Of a stretch of 64,000 nucleotides of DNA, positions 52,853-61,547 are shown piece by piece. Below the pieces are notes generated by a model. The model saw only the letters and a list, made by a program, of their open reading frames with translations. It was not told where the DNA came from and did no database searches. Both the position numbers and the translations under genes were made by a program. This stretch comes from Paenibacillus sp. V4I7 (GTDB lineage: Bacteria; Bacillota; Bacilli; Paenibacillales; NBRC-103111), in NCBI RefSeq assembly GCF_030817275.1, contig NZ_JAUSZD010000002.1, positions 3,038,001-3,102,000 of the forward strand, written 5' to 3'. Position 1 is the first letter of the stretch. Each line of letters begins with the position of its first letter.

Positions 52853-52943
52853 GTGCTAACGAGGAACGATAGTTGAATAAACATCAATGGACGAAGCTGC
52901 CGGCACGATCGGCAGCTTCGTTACGTTAACGGCAGTTTACTCC
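52853..52943. repeat. Cassette site 24 (complete)
   Basis: Left core GTGCTAACGAGGAACGATAG-TTGAAT at 52853-52878; hairpin CGAAGCTGCCGGC/GGCAGCTTCG at 52892-52920; right core CGTTAACGGCAGTTTACT at 52924-52941 (one G short). Confidence 0.85.
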
Positions 52944-53017
52944 CAATATATGGTACAATGTGAATAACATCTGACACAATTTTCCATAACGGATATTACC
53001 TCTGGGAGGGTGATTAA

Positions 53018-53563
53018 ATGACAAATTGGAAAAGAATACAGGCTGTTTTTATTGATAGGGATGGTACAATTGGTGGGTCTGATGAGGTGGTTATTCCAGG
53101 AGAATTTAAATTATTCAAGTTCTCAACCAAGTCTTTGGAAATGTTAAAGAATGCTCAGATACCAATCTTTTCGTTTACTAATCAACCAGGGATATCTCGT
53201 GGAGAAGCACAATTTCAAGATTTTGTAGATGAACTTAGCTCATTTGGTTTTGATAAAATTTACATATGTCCACATCAAAATGGCGAGGGGTGTTTATGCA
53301 GAAAGCCGTCCTCAGGTATGCTTAATCAGGCTGCACAAGATTATAAACTAGTGCTGAAAAATTGTGCTGTAATCGGTGATAGGTGGACAGTTATGATTGC
53401 TGCCCAAAGAGTAGGATGTATAAAAGTGTTAGTGAAAACTGGTTCCGGTGAAAGGGAACTAGCCAAATTTAGAAATAATCAATTTTATGGAGAGTGGCTT
53501 GATGCTGCCCCAGATTACATCGCAGAAGATTTAATGGATGCCGTTAATTGGCTCTTAATGTAG
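53018..53563 (+). CDS. HAD-IIIA phosphatase (GmhB/histidinol-phosphatase type)
   Basis: A 181-residue phosphatase. Motif I AVFIDRDGTIGG, motif II FSFTNQPGISRGE, motif IV VIGDRWTVMIAA; the CPHQNGEGCLCRKP block is the zinc loop of the GmhB/HisB-N type. Motif IV usually reads GDRxxD; here the second Asp is replaced (GDRWTVM), which could lower activity. GGGAGGG is 7 bp before the ATG and a TACAAT-like -10 lies near 52955. Substrate probably a sugar or amino acid phosphate. Confidence 0.88.
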   Translation: MTNWKRIQAVFIDRDGTIGGSDEVVIPGEFKLFKFSTKSLEMLKNAQIPIFSFTNQPGISRGEAQFQDFVDELSSFGFDKIYICPHQNGEGCLCRKPSSGMLNQAAQDYKLVLKNCAVIGDRWTVMIAAQRVGCIKVLVKTGSGERELAKFRNNQFYGEWLDAAPDYIAEDLMDAVNWLLM

Positions 53564-53595
53564 GAGTTTGTTCTGACGGAGGACGTATGAGCCAT

Positions 53596-53685
53596 TGAGC
53601 TAACGGAAACTATAGTTGAAACAAAACAAGGAGCAGTTTTGCCACGGCAGCTTGCTCCTTGTTTATTAAAGGGCAGATTTGTTTA
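53596..53685. repeat. Cassette site 25 (complete)
   Basis: Left core TGAGCTAACGGAAACTATAG-TTGAA at 53596-53620; hairpin AACAAGGAGCAG/GCTCCTTGTT at 53624-53662, the same stem family as site 2; right core ATTAAAGGGCAGATTTGTTT at 53665-53684. Confidence 0.83.
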
Positions 53686-53713
53686 AAAAAACCATTTAAG
53701 GGATGGTGATAAG

Positions 53714-54199
53714 ATGAAAAATGTCAATTTATACAAAAGTATCGTAAATGAACAGATATTTCATGAGTTCAAAGAACAAAGAGGCGTTACGTTATTTAAC
53801 CACTCAACGAATAGTAATTACATTGAGGACTTTATTTCAGCGGCATATGTTCTATGCCCCAATATTATTGAAGTTAATGGTTATATTTTTATCGCTGATT
53901 TCTTTGAGGCTCAAGAGGATGAAGCAATAAATAAGTTATTGAGATTAGAGACACAATTCAACTCTGATAAAAAACACATTGAACAATGGGTAAATAGTTG
54001 GAGTTTTGGCGACTTTTTCTTGGGAAAAGACTGCGAGTCTATGGACAATGAAAAGATTTTGAAACAGTTTGGGAACATTTTGGTATATAACTGGTTAAGA
54101 AGGGCGAAAGAACTCTTTCCAAATAGAAATATTATTGTTGAATATGGTGAAGGATTAATGGGGGAATTGGGTCTTTCAATTACTCTTTACGAGCAATAA
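53714..54199 (+). CDS. Unrecognised cytoplasmic protein
   Basis: A 161-residue protein without signal peptide or membrane segment. Acidic and aromatic blocks are visible (YIEDFISAAYVLCPNIIEVN, IADFFEAQEDEAINKLLRLE, SWSFGDFFLGKDC). The GGATGGTGAT before the ATG is a good binding site. It is a complete, AT-rich, single-gene cassette between two complete sites. No family recognised. Confidence 0.65.
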   Translation: MKNVNLYKSIVNEQIFHEFKEQRGVTLFNHSTNSNYIEDFISAAYVLCPNIIEVNGYIFIADFFEAQEDEAINKLLRLETQFNSDKKHIEQWVNSWSFGDFFLGKDCESMDNEKILKQFGNILVYNWLRRAKELFPNRNIIVEYGEGLMGELGLSITLYEQ

Positions 54200-54229
54200 C
54201 TTCTTGCGGGTATAACCTATAATTATACA

Positions 54230-54293
54230 ATTAAACGATACTTGAAACAGCTGCCGCTAAGCAGCCGTTATTACGTTAACGTCTAAATGATTA
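54230..54293. repeat. Cassette site 26 (decayed)
   Basis: Left core reduced to ATTAAACGATACTTGAA; hairpin CAGCTGC-CGCTAA-GCAGCCG at 54249-54267; right core reduced to CGTTAACGTCTAAATGATTA at 54274-54293. Confidence 0.55.
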
Positions 54294-54319
54294 GTAGTAA
54301 TTAAGGAAGAGGGGATTTC

Positions 54320-54750
54320 ATGAGAAAATTTTTAATAGTTGCGATTTTAAGCTTGTTTTTGCTGAGTGCATGTTCATCTCAACAAAAATATTCTGAACAA
54401 ACTAAACCTACTCAATTAATATCAATTACATTAACAGAAGCTTATCCTGGGAATTTAACAAATGTAAATAGAGTCGAATTGTTTGATGGTTCTTCAGGGG
54501 AAAGAAAAATAGTAGCAGATCGGACAATAATTCAAAACTGGCTTAACCAAATTAAAGATATTAATTAATACCTGAAAAGGATCAAGGTGTAAGGGCTGGG
54601 GACGTATTTGGAATTACTTTATATGAAGGCGAAGTTAAAAAATTTGGGTTTCTATCAGGGAATGTAAACAATGTATATTACAAGACCAATAAAGATTTCA
54701 GAGAACCAATCAGAGCCTTATTTAAGGAACAGTTTGGAAGACAATTCTAG
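54320..54750 (+). pseudogene. Lipoprotein, single frameshift
   Basis: Signal peptide with lipobox MRKFLIVAILSLFLLSAC (Cys18) and the mature part SITLTEAYPGNLTNVNRVEL to QIKDIN, where the frame stops at 54568. The neighbouring frame continues with PEKDQGVRAGDVFGITLYEG and KTNKDFREPIRALFKEQFGR to 54750, giving a protein of about 142 residues. The shift lies in ATTAATTAATACC at about 54565. AAGAGGGG precedes the ATG. Family unknown. Confidence 0.75.
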
Positions 54751-54777
54751 GCAGGCTTTTCGGTAAGATATATCATT

Positions 54778-54860
54778 AAGCTAACGGTAACTAAAGTTGA
54801 GGAGCATGCTTCGTGGCTGCTCCTTTTTCGTTTGCTGAACTAACGGGCAGTATAGTTGCT
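54778..54860. repeat. Cassette site 27 (complete)
   Basis: Left core AAGCTAACGGTAACTAAAGT at 54778-54797; hairpin AGGAGCATGC/GGCTGCTCCT at 54799-54823; right core GAACTAACGGGCAGTATAGT at 54837-54856, a very good match. Confidence 0.85.
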
Positions 54861-54953
54861 ATTATCATCCTTTTTTTACATTTGGAAATCGGAAGGATTT
54901 TACAATGTAATCGGGAATATCTTTGCATTATGGAATAGTCAGGAGTGGTATAG

Positions 54954-55793
54954 TTGACCATAAGCAAAATACGGTATTTAGGCGGATGGGAAGTTTATTT
55001 TGAAAAAAAAGAACTGACCATAGATTTTTTATCTACACATGGTGTTGATTTGATCGGGTTTAAGTTTTTTAAGGAAGTCCAATCTGCACTGGAATTCGAA
55101 ATTGAGGGAAAGAAGTTGATTAAAGGGTACAAGCACCGTAAAGACGAGAGAGAGTTAAAATGGGAAAACATTGAATTACCAATAGAAGATTGGGAAGATC
55201 ACAAAGTTTTCTTATTGGAAAAAGACCCTAATGGAATTCACCGAGTTGGAGGTTCTATACCTAAAGATTTACAGCTTCCAACACACCCTGACCTTACTTC
55301 TCCTTTTCAATACATTGGTACATTAGATTGTACAGACCCTTATTTCAAATGGATTAACATAGACAAGCTACATATCGTTTTCCCTTTATATGAACCGAAT
55401 GCGGGGATTTATCTTGACTATAGTAATCCATTGAACCCCACAATTATAGAAACTGTAGACTTTTTCGCAGAGTCATATAAAGATTTCCAAGTAGAATATT
55501 CGCAAGTTAATTTTAAAACAACACCTGTACTTGACGTTAATAAATATAAAAAGGGAGATGCTCTAGTATGTGGAGTACCTCTATGGTATCAATTTCCACA
55601 CGTTCCGAAGTGCCCAATATCAAATTCACCTATGCGTTTTATTTGCTCTATAAAGTCTGATAAACAAATTAGGGTTGTTAACAACGAGGATGCAACTGTA
55701 ACAGACAATATCCTAATCTTTGGGGATATGTCTCATCTAATGTTGTTTTATAATCCTGTAACAAAGATAATGTTTGCAAATATCGAACCCTAG
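54954..55793 (+). CDS. Unrecognised protein with a C-terminal Cys-Pro motif
   Basis: A 279-residue soluble protein. The N-terminal half is rich in Lys and Glu; the C-terminal third has VPKCPISNSPMRFICSIKSD and ILIFGDMSHLMLFYNP, a pattern reminiscent of YwqG/DUF1963-type proteins (CP then pMxFicQi and FGDxGxLyxFy), but the match is weak. TTG start after AGGAGTGG. Single-gene cassette; function unknown. Confidence 0.65.
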   Translation: MTISKIRYLGGWEVYFEKKELTIDFLSTHGVDLIGFKFFKEVQSALEFEIEGKKLIKGYKHRKDERELKWENIELPIEDWEDHKVFLLEKDPNGIHRVGGSIPKDLQLPTHPDLTSPFQYIGTLDCTDPYFKWINIDKLHIVFPLYEPNAGIYLDYSNPLNPTIIETVDFFAESYKDFQVEYSQVNFKTTPVLDVNKYKKGDALVCGVPLWYQFPHVPKCPISNSPMRFICSIKSDKQIRVVNNEDATVTDNILIFGDMSHLMLFYNPVTKIMFANIEP

Positions 55794-55800
55794 CTACCTT

Positions 55801-55900
55801 ACGCTAACGGAAAACGATAGTTAAGTAAATGTAATATAATTGAAAACAGCATTAATGAATCGAGCCTTTAATAAACCTGACCCCCCTTTAAAATATAAAA
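55801..55900. repeat. Cassette site 28, left part, interrupted by IS1182
   Basis: Left core ACGCTAACGGAAAACGATAG-TTAAG at 55801-55825, then AT-rich DNA with GACCCCCCTTTAAAATAT, the same interior as site 11. The IS1182 element begins at 55905; the right core is on its other side at 57698. Confidence 0.75.
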
Positions 55901-55904
55901 CTTA

Positions 55905-57681
55905 GGAGGGTGTCCCAAAAGCCATGATAGTCTTGGTGTGTAGGACACTCCAGATCGTTAGAAAAAGTGAATATTTGAATGAAAAAGGAGCTAAGCGGCT
56001 TGTACGTGCTTAGCTCCTTTATTTTTAGCGTCCATCGCTGCTTTCTTCAGCAAGTTATGGGCAAGCGAAAGCCACCCGACCTCTAGACTTACTTTGGGTA
56101 AGCCTCGAAGCAGGAATCTTTTGAATCCGCGGTTGTTCTTGATGTCACCAAACACAGGCTCTGGCTCAATCATACGCCGTACTGCTAGCGCGTAACCTTC
56201 TTCGCTACGGAGTTTGTTGCGCGCTTGGTTCTTTAATCGCAAGTAGTTCATGCTTACTTTAACTTCGCGATTACCTTGGGCTTTCGTACACTGTGGTTTC
56301 AGCGGGCAACCTTCACAGCTTGCACTCCGGTAATGGCGGTACTCGATTTCATATCCACTCTCCGTTTTCTCTTTGCTTGCTCTGCGGAAAATGAGGGGTT
56401 GTCCTGTCGCACATGTCCACGTATCTTGTTCTTCGTCATAGGTCCAGTTGTCGATTTTACTAATATCCTTTTGCCACGCTTTGTTTTTCTCACGGTGATA
56501 GGTGCTATATTTGACGATGGCTTCGACTTCATTTTGCTCTAAATAGTCGTAGTTCTCTTCGCCGCCATATCCCGCATCAGCGATGATCGTGCTCGGCAGC
56601 TTGCCTAGTTGCGATTTTACTTTTTCAAGATGAGGGATGAGGCAGCGTGTATCGGTAGGCCGTTGGTGTACGCTGTAGCCGAGGATAAATTGATTTTCAG
56701 TGCCGATCTGTACATTGTAACCCGGCTTAAGTTGGCCGTTTCGCATATGATCTTCTTTCATCCGCATGAACGTAGCATCTTTGTCGGTCTTACTGTAGCT
56801 ATTCCGACTCCCTAAAATTTCTTCATGTGTTTCATACTTTTGAAGTCGAGGAAGAAGATCTTTTCGAAGTGTGCGCACGGCTTTCTTTAGCGACTTGTCC
56901 TTCGGGTTTTCCTGCAGTCTTTCTTCCAATTGTTTGACAGCGATCTCTAATTTTTCACTTGTGATCTCAGACGCTCCGCCCAGTTCGCTTAGGTCTTGGC
57001 CAACATGCATCTGCTCTTCTTGCTTCTCAGATTCTTCGATCGTGGCAAACAGCGTCTGCACTTTCTCCTGAAGCTTGGCCTTATGCTTCACAACCGCTTT
57101 ACCCCAAACAAAGGTATACCGATTGGCATTCGCTTCAATTTTAGTACCGTCAACAAAATAGTGCTCTAGTTGAACGTACTTCTCGTCGGCCAAAAATTGA
57201 AGAACCGCGGTAAATACGGTCTCCAGCAGGGCTTTCATCCGTTCAGAACGAAAACGGTTAATGGTGCGGAAGTCGGGTCGTTGTCTGCCTGCAATCCACA
57301 TGAACATGACGTTTTCGCGGACAGCCTTGGCGATCTGTCGGGAGGAGTAAATACGCTGGGTGTAGGCATAAATGATCACTTTTGTTAGCATCTTAGGGTG
57401 ATAGCTATCTCTTCCGCCTCCAGGGTAAGCTGCCTCGAAAATGACGTCATCCAGTTGATTCACGGCGGCGTTTACAATGCGAACGAGGTGATTTTGAGGA
57501 ATATCTTCCTCCAAGTCCATTGGCAGGCAAAGTTGATCCATGGTATATTGAATGTACAAAGAAACCGTCTCCTTTTGTAAGTGGTTGGGTGGTACCTCCA
57601 TTTTACCAAAGAACGGTTTCTTTTTGTTTACAAAATGAGAGGATGCCCCTCAGTCATTTTATGACTTTTGGGACACCCTCC
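55905..57681 (-). mobile_element. IS1182-family insertion sequence
   Basis: Terminal inverted repeats GGAGGGTGTCCCAAAAG (55905-55921) and CTTTTGGGACACCCTCC (57665-57681) flank one transposase on the minus strand; total length about 1.78 kb. No clear target duplication. It lies in the interior of a cassette site, downstream of the left core and upstream of the right core. Confidence 0.9.
55991..57601 (-). CDS. IS1182-family transposase
   Basis: A 536-residue DDE transposase. PGGGRDSYHPKMLTKVIIYA and SRQIAKAVRENVMFMWIAGR form the N-terminal domain; catalytic acids are expected in YFVDGTKIEANANRYTFVWG, in IIADAGYGGEENYDYLEQN, and near the C-terminal YALAVRRMIEPEPVFGDIK (Glu). CEGCPLKPQCT is the usual Cys-rich linker. 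Full length and apparently intact. The extreme C-terminus is basic (KNKGAKHVQAA). Confidence 0.93.
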   Translation of the reverse strand: MEVPPNHLQKETVSLYIQYTMDQLCLPMDLEEDIPQNHLVRIVNAAVNQLDDVIFEAAYPGGGRDSYHPKMLTKVIIYAYTQRIYSSRQIAKAVRENVMFMWIAGRQRPDFRTINRFRSERMKALLETVFTAVLQFLADEKYVQLEHYFVDGTKIEANANRYTFVWGKAVVKHKAKLQEKVQTLFATIEESEKQEEQMHVGQDLSELGGASEITSEKLEIAVKQLEERLQENPKDKSLKKAVRTLRKDLLPRLQKYETHEEILGSRNSYSKTDKDATFMRMKEDHMRNGQLKPGYNVQIGTENQFILGYSVHQRPTDTRCLIPHLEKVKSQLGKLPSTIIADAGYGGEENYDYLEQNEVEAIVKYSTYHREKNKAWQKDISKIDNWTYDEEQDTWTCATGQPLIFRRASKEKTESGYEIEYRHYRSASCEGCPLKPQCTKAQGNREVKVSMNYLRLKNQARNKLRSEEGYALAVRRMIEPEPVFGDIKNNRGFKRFLLRGLPKVSLEVGWLSLAHNLLKKAAMDAKNKGAKHVQAA

Positions 57682-57697
57682 TCTTTTTGCAGGTGGC

Positions 57698-57723
57698 CAA
57701 ACTAACTGGCAGGTTACTTGAAT
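57698..57723. repeat. Right core of the IS1182-interrupted site
   Basis: AAACTAACTGGCAGGTTACT at 57699-57718, 17 bp beyond the IS1182 terminal repeat; with 55801-55900 it makes one site. Confidence 0.75.
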
Positions 57724-57800
57724 AATACCCTAAACTCATTTGGAAATAACTGTTACAATAAAATAAGAACATCATTTTTTATTGAGGTGAAATAAGAAAA

Positions 57801-57998
57801 ATGAGCAAATACTTCCGTGTATATATAACAAAGAAGAGATACTATTTCGACTTTCTTGTGATTCTGCCTGTTGTTATCTTTTCAACCTATAGTTCTAACT
57901 CGGATGCAACCTTTTTAAAATATATTACAACTTTCTTAACTATCTTTATACTTTCACAACTAACATACTATTTTTTTTATTATCGTAAGAATAAGTAG
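57801..57998 (+). CDS. Small two-segment membrane protein
   Basis: A 65-residue protein: basic start (MSKYFRVYITKKRYY), membrane segments at about 16-30 and 42-58 and a KNK end. ATG after GAGGTGAAATAAG. It is the only gene between IS1182 and the group II intron. No family recognised. Confidence 0.6.
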   Translation: MSKYFRVYITKKRYYFDFLVILPVVIFSTYSSNSDATFLKYITTFLTIFILSQLTYYFFYYRKNK

Positions 57999-58133
57999 CA
58001 CTTTAACAAATATTCAATATATTCAATCCCGATACCTGTCAGGTGTTGGATTGGTTATCAGTGGACAGAAAAGGAATTTGAGGTATATGAGCTTTATTGA
58101 TTCTTTGTTTGCTTCATTTGTATCCATACAGGG

Positions 58134-58153
58134 ATTATTGAACTAACGCAGAA
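58134..58153. repeat. Left core, 5' half, before the group II intron
   Basis: ATTGAACTAACGCAGAA ends at the intron start (58154). The rest of the left core (ACCGATAGC) resumes at about 60797 after the intron. Confidence 0.7.
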
Positions 58154-60796
58154 GTACGACAAGTTCTGCTATAAGCACCAAACAGTGCGAAAAGCAGGAA
58201 ATTACAGCAGTAATTTTAACTTTACAACCAAGGATGGGAATGACGGAACCATGTATCCTGAAACCATCCCGCCAATACTCCTGCACGCGTCAATGTTTAA
58301 CAGAACAATGAGGTGTGAAGTACAGGTAGATTCGACAGAACGAAGGCTGTAGCCATTCGAATAGAAAAGGTATGCGGGCGGATATGTCGCGCGGCTGAAA
58401 AACTGGATATGGTGAGAATGTTCGCATAGAAGCGATCTGACGAACTTCCGAATGTACAGGTCTAAAGTTAGAGCATGCGGAAACGTATGTACCATCAAAC
58501 GATGGGGTGAGTGGCGTAAAGTAAAACTTTCTGCTCTGAAATACGCTATGCCGAACAATGGTGGCATTGGTCTCACAGGCTCAGAGGAAGCACCTAAGTT
58601 CAGAAAAGATAGCTAGGCTGTAAGGGACTTGGAAAACAAGGGACGTTGCTACAAGGGCTGTTACCCGAAACGGTTGCAATAAGGCACTTGCCGAAATGAA
58701 TTTATCCTTGTGAGGGTAGGGGCACGACCGAAGAAACCTCTGTAATGGAGGTGGAGGAACAGCCCCAAGTCTAATTGAAAAGAACGATCATTTTCCATGC
58801 GTGAATTGCACCGATCAGGTAGGAACGTGGGGACATCGCTTCATTTAGGAGGGGTGCCACAGTGCAAACTTTACGAAATTGGGAGTATTACGGCATGACG
58901 GAATCTTTTACGGATTTGCACGCAAGAGCGACAAACAAGGAGACTTTCTCACATCTCTACGAGATCGTCACATCCAGAGAAAATATATTGCTGGCATACC
59001 GTACGATGAAGTCCAATAAAGGATCAAAGACACCAGGAACAGATGGATTGACCATCAAAGACATCGAACAACGACCCGAATACGAATTAGTGAGTGAAAT
59101 CCAAAACAGACTTGAAAATTGCCACCCTGAGAAGGTCAGACGGAAGCTTATCGAAAAAGACAACGGCAAAATGAGACCACTTGGCATCCCGTGTATCCTC
59201 GACCGGATCATTCAACAGTGCTTCAAACAAGTCCTTGAGCCCATAGCAGAAGCCCATTTTTACAACCATAGCTACGGGTTCAGACCCCTTCGATCTACAC
59301 ATCATGCCATGGCAAGAGTCCAATTTCTTCTCAATCAAGCGTCGATGCATTATGTAGTCGACATCGACATATTGGGTTTCTTCGACAACGTCAACCATAC
59401 CTTGCTCGTGAAGCAACTTTGGAACATGGGCATTCAAGATAGAAAGGTTCTAGCATGCATCTCAAAAATGCTAAAAGCTGAAATCGAGGGGGAAGGAATA
59501 CCTTCAAAAGGTGTACCACAAGGCGGTTTACTGTCAACACTGCTCTCGAATATTGTACTAAATGACCTAGATCACTGGGTTGCAGGTCAATGGGAACTCT
59601 TTCCGCTGAGGAAACCTTTCAAATCAAGAACTGGCGAAAGGTCTGCAAAAATACGGTCTAGTCTGAAAGAAGGCTATCTGGTGCGCTACGCCGATGATTT
59701 TAAAATCATTTGCAGAGATTGGAGATCGGCTCAGAGATGGTATCACGCGGTAGTTCTGTATCTCAAAGACCGTCTGAAACTCGACGTCTCACCAGAGAAA
59801 TCGCAATTTATCAACCTGCGAAAACGAGAGTCCGAATTTCTTGGATTTACAATCCGAGCAAACAAAAAGGGTCAAAAACGAGTAGCGCATACGGGCATTA
59901 AAGCGGGCATAAAGCAGAAAATCAAAAGCGAAGCCAAGAAACACATTCTCAAATTAAGGACTTCGCCAACGGCTTTAAACGCTGCGCGGTTCAACAGTTT
60001 TGTTTTAGGAATTCACAATTATTTTAATCGGGCAACACATGTTAGTGTTGCGTTCTCACGTCTTGCCTACGATCTGCGAGCTTTCATGTACAATCGTCTC
60101 AAACAAATCGGGAAATATGAGCATCCTGCAAACCCACCGCCAACATACAGTAAATTTTACAGCTTGGGTTACAAGACGTTCAAAGTAGCAGATGTTTATT
60201 TATATCCACTAGCCAACGTGAAAACGAAGAATGTGATGGGCTTTAGTCAAGGGCTATCTCTCTTTACCACAGTTGGCAGAGAACAAATATACAAAAAGCT
60301 TCGACCAGATTTGCGTCAGGAAATTCATTTGCTAACGAAATCTAGTATCCCGAATAAAAGTGTTGAATACATGGATAATCGGACTAGTCGGTACAGCATG
60401 AAGATGGGAATATGCGAAGTTACAGGCATGTATCTCTTCGCATCGGATGTTCACTGTCACCACTACATCCCGTTGGTCTTAGGTGGAAACGACAAGTTTA
60501 ATAACTTGCGCATCCTCCACAAAGAGGTCGGGAAACTTATTCTCCAAACACAAAAAGAGACGATTGACGTACTCAAGAATAAACTGGGTTTAACGGAATT
60601 GATGATGATCAAGATCAACAACTACCGTGAAAAATATGATTTAGAACCAGTTTAGCATATCCCAAATCAATGAGTAACGAGGAACTTATGATTTAATAAA
60701 TTCAGTTAGATGGAACGCGGAGTGCTTGGAAACAGGCACGCTCCGTGCGGAGCAGGGGAAAAGCTGGAGATCACATCAAATGCTTACCTATTGCAA
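58154..60796 (+). mobile_element. Group II intron inside a cassette-site left core
   Basis: The intron probably begins GTACGACAAG (58154; consensus GUGYG) and ends near CTTACCTATTGCA (about 60795). Domain V is visible at about 60714-60755: CGCGGAG-TGCTT-GGAAAC-AGGCA-CG-CTCCGTG, with a two-base bulge and GNAA-like loop, followed by domain VI (AGCTGGAGATCAC). Domain I-III RNA occupies 58154-58860, where no gene is seen. Exact ends are inferred from how the site core is split. Confidence 0.8.
58862..60655 (+). CDS. ltrA: Group II intron reverse transcriptase/maturase with HNH domain
   Basis: A 597-residue intron-encoded protein. Reverse transcriptase blocks: KGSKTPGTDGLTI (RT0/1), RPLGIPCILDRIIQQC (RT2), HYVVDIDILGFFDNV (RT3), GVPQGGLLSTLLSN (RT4), VRYADDFKII (RT5, catalytic YADD) and SEFLGFTI (RT7). 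The maturase X domain follows (about 370-450), then a C-terminal HNH endonuclease (CEVTGMYLFASDVHCHHYIP and NLRILHKEV). It splices the intron and drives its retrohoming. GTG start after AGGAGGGG. The HNH domain argues against class C. Confidence 0.93.
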   Translation: MQTLRNWEYYGMTESFTDLHARATNKETFSHLYEIVTSRENILLAYRTMKSNKGSKTPGTDGLTIKDIEQRPEYELVSEIQNRLENCHPEKVRRKLIEKDNGKMRPLGIPCILDRIIQQCFKQVLEPIAEAHFYNHSYGFRPLRSTHHAMARVQFLLNQASMHYVVDIDILGFFDNVNHTLLVKQLWNMGIQDRKVLACISKMLKAEIEGEGIPSKGVPQGGLLSTLLSNIVLNDLDHWVAGQWELFPLRKPFKSRTGERSAKIRSSLKEGYLVRYADDFKIICRDWRSAQRWYHAVVLYLKDRLKLDVSPEKSQFINLRKRESEFLGFTIRANKKGQKRVAHTGIKAGIKQKIKSEAKKHILKLRTSPTALNAARFNSFVLGIHNYFNRATHVSVAFSRLAYDLRAFMYNRLKQIGKYEHPANPPPTYSKFYSLGYKTFKVADVYLYPLANVKTKNVMGFSQGLSLFTTVGREQIYKKLRPDLRQEIHLLTKSSIPNKSVEYMDNRTSRYSMKMGICEVTGMYLFASDVHCHHYIPLVLGGNDKFNNLRILHKEVGKLILQTQKETIDVLKNKLGLTELMMIKINNYREKYDLEPV

Positions 60797-60873
60797 ACCG
60801 ATAGCACCATAAAACAGGCTGCCGACAGCAATGGATCGGCAGCCTATTCCGTTAACAGGAAGGCTAGCGTAAC
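60797..60873. repeat. Cassette site 29, 3' part after the intron
   Basis: ACCGATAGCACC completes the left core, then hairpin AGGCTGCCGAC/GGATCGGCAGCCT at 60815-60845 and right core CGTTAACAGGAAGGCTAGCG at 60850-60869. Confidence 0.75.
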
Positions 60874-60957
60874 CGTTGATGCTAACTTAAAGTTTAATTA
60901 TCGTGTATTATAAACCATAGATTAAAAAAACAGTGGATTTGATAAGGGGATGATAAC

Positions 60958-61287
60958 ATAAAAATTCTATTTGTATGCAGCAGAAACAAATGGAGAAGCC
61001 CAACGGCCGAAAAAATATTTCATAAATATAATGGTTATGATGTAAGGTCTGCTGGGACTGAAGAGGGTGCTAGGATTAAGGTAACCAGTGGACACATTGG
61101 TTGGGCAGATCTCATATTTGTAATGGAAAAAAAGCATTTTAGCCGACTTAAACATAAATTTGGATCAATGCTTAATGATAAGTCAATTTGGAACCTAGAT
61201 ATACCTGACGATTATGGTTATATGGATGAAGAGCTAATTGAAATACTAAAAGCTAGAGTATCGGACTATATAGAAGTCCCAGAGTGA
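60958..61287 (+). CDS. Low-molecular-weight protein tyrosine phosphatase-like, ATG start replaced by ATA
   Basis: A 110-codon frame encodes a small phosphatase: KILFVCSRNKWRSPTAEKIF contains the C(x)5RS phosphate loop at the N-terminus, and WNLDIPDDYGYMDEELIEIL carries the Asp that acts as general acid. This family normally starts MKILFVC. Here the codon at that position is ATA, with GGGGATGAT 6 bp upstream, and an in-frame TAA lies at 60943, so no conventional start exists. Either the start has been lost by G to A or an unusual start is used. Confidence 0.7.
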   Translation: MKILFVCSRNKWRSPTAEKIFHKYNGYDVRSAGTEEGARIKVTSGHIGWADLIFVMEKKHFSRLKHKFGSMLNDKSIWNLDIPDDYGYMDEELIEILKARVSDYIEVPE

Positions 61288-61325
61288 TGATTCCTGGTAA
61301 ATGGAGTTTTACTTTGAAAACGGAT

Positions 61326-61379
61326 GAGCTGCCTCGTATGCAGCTTTTTTCTTATTGAAGCAACGGGCAGGATAATGCT
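61326..61379. repeat. Cassette site 30 (left core lost)
   Basis: Hairpin GAGCTGC-CTCGTAT-GCAGCTTTTTT at 61326-61350 and right core AAGCAACGGGCAGGATAATG at 61358-61377. The phosphatase gene ends 38 bp upstream; no left core is visible. Confidence 0.7.
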
Positions 61380-61547
61380 ACTATGATTAGTTTTATTACG
61401 TCTAATATTCAAATCTCCAGTGAGAGGGATTATCTCATACACAGAATTCCTTTTAACTACCATTAAGAATTGCAACAAACAGCTCGTGTATAAACTATAA
61501 TTAATCTAACAGAAATTGCGTTTACACCATGGAGGCCATTAAGATTT

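Noticed and set aside
56276..57388. Plus-strand open frames opposite the IS1182 transposase
   Set aside because: Mirror frames of the minus-strand transposase without binding sites or recognisable domains.
58862..60655. Reverse transcriptase as part of a retron or diversity-generating retroelement
   Set aside because: The maturase X and HNH domains, domain V RNA and lack of template/variable repeats or an msr/msd structure identify a group II intron.
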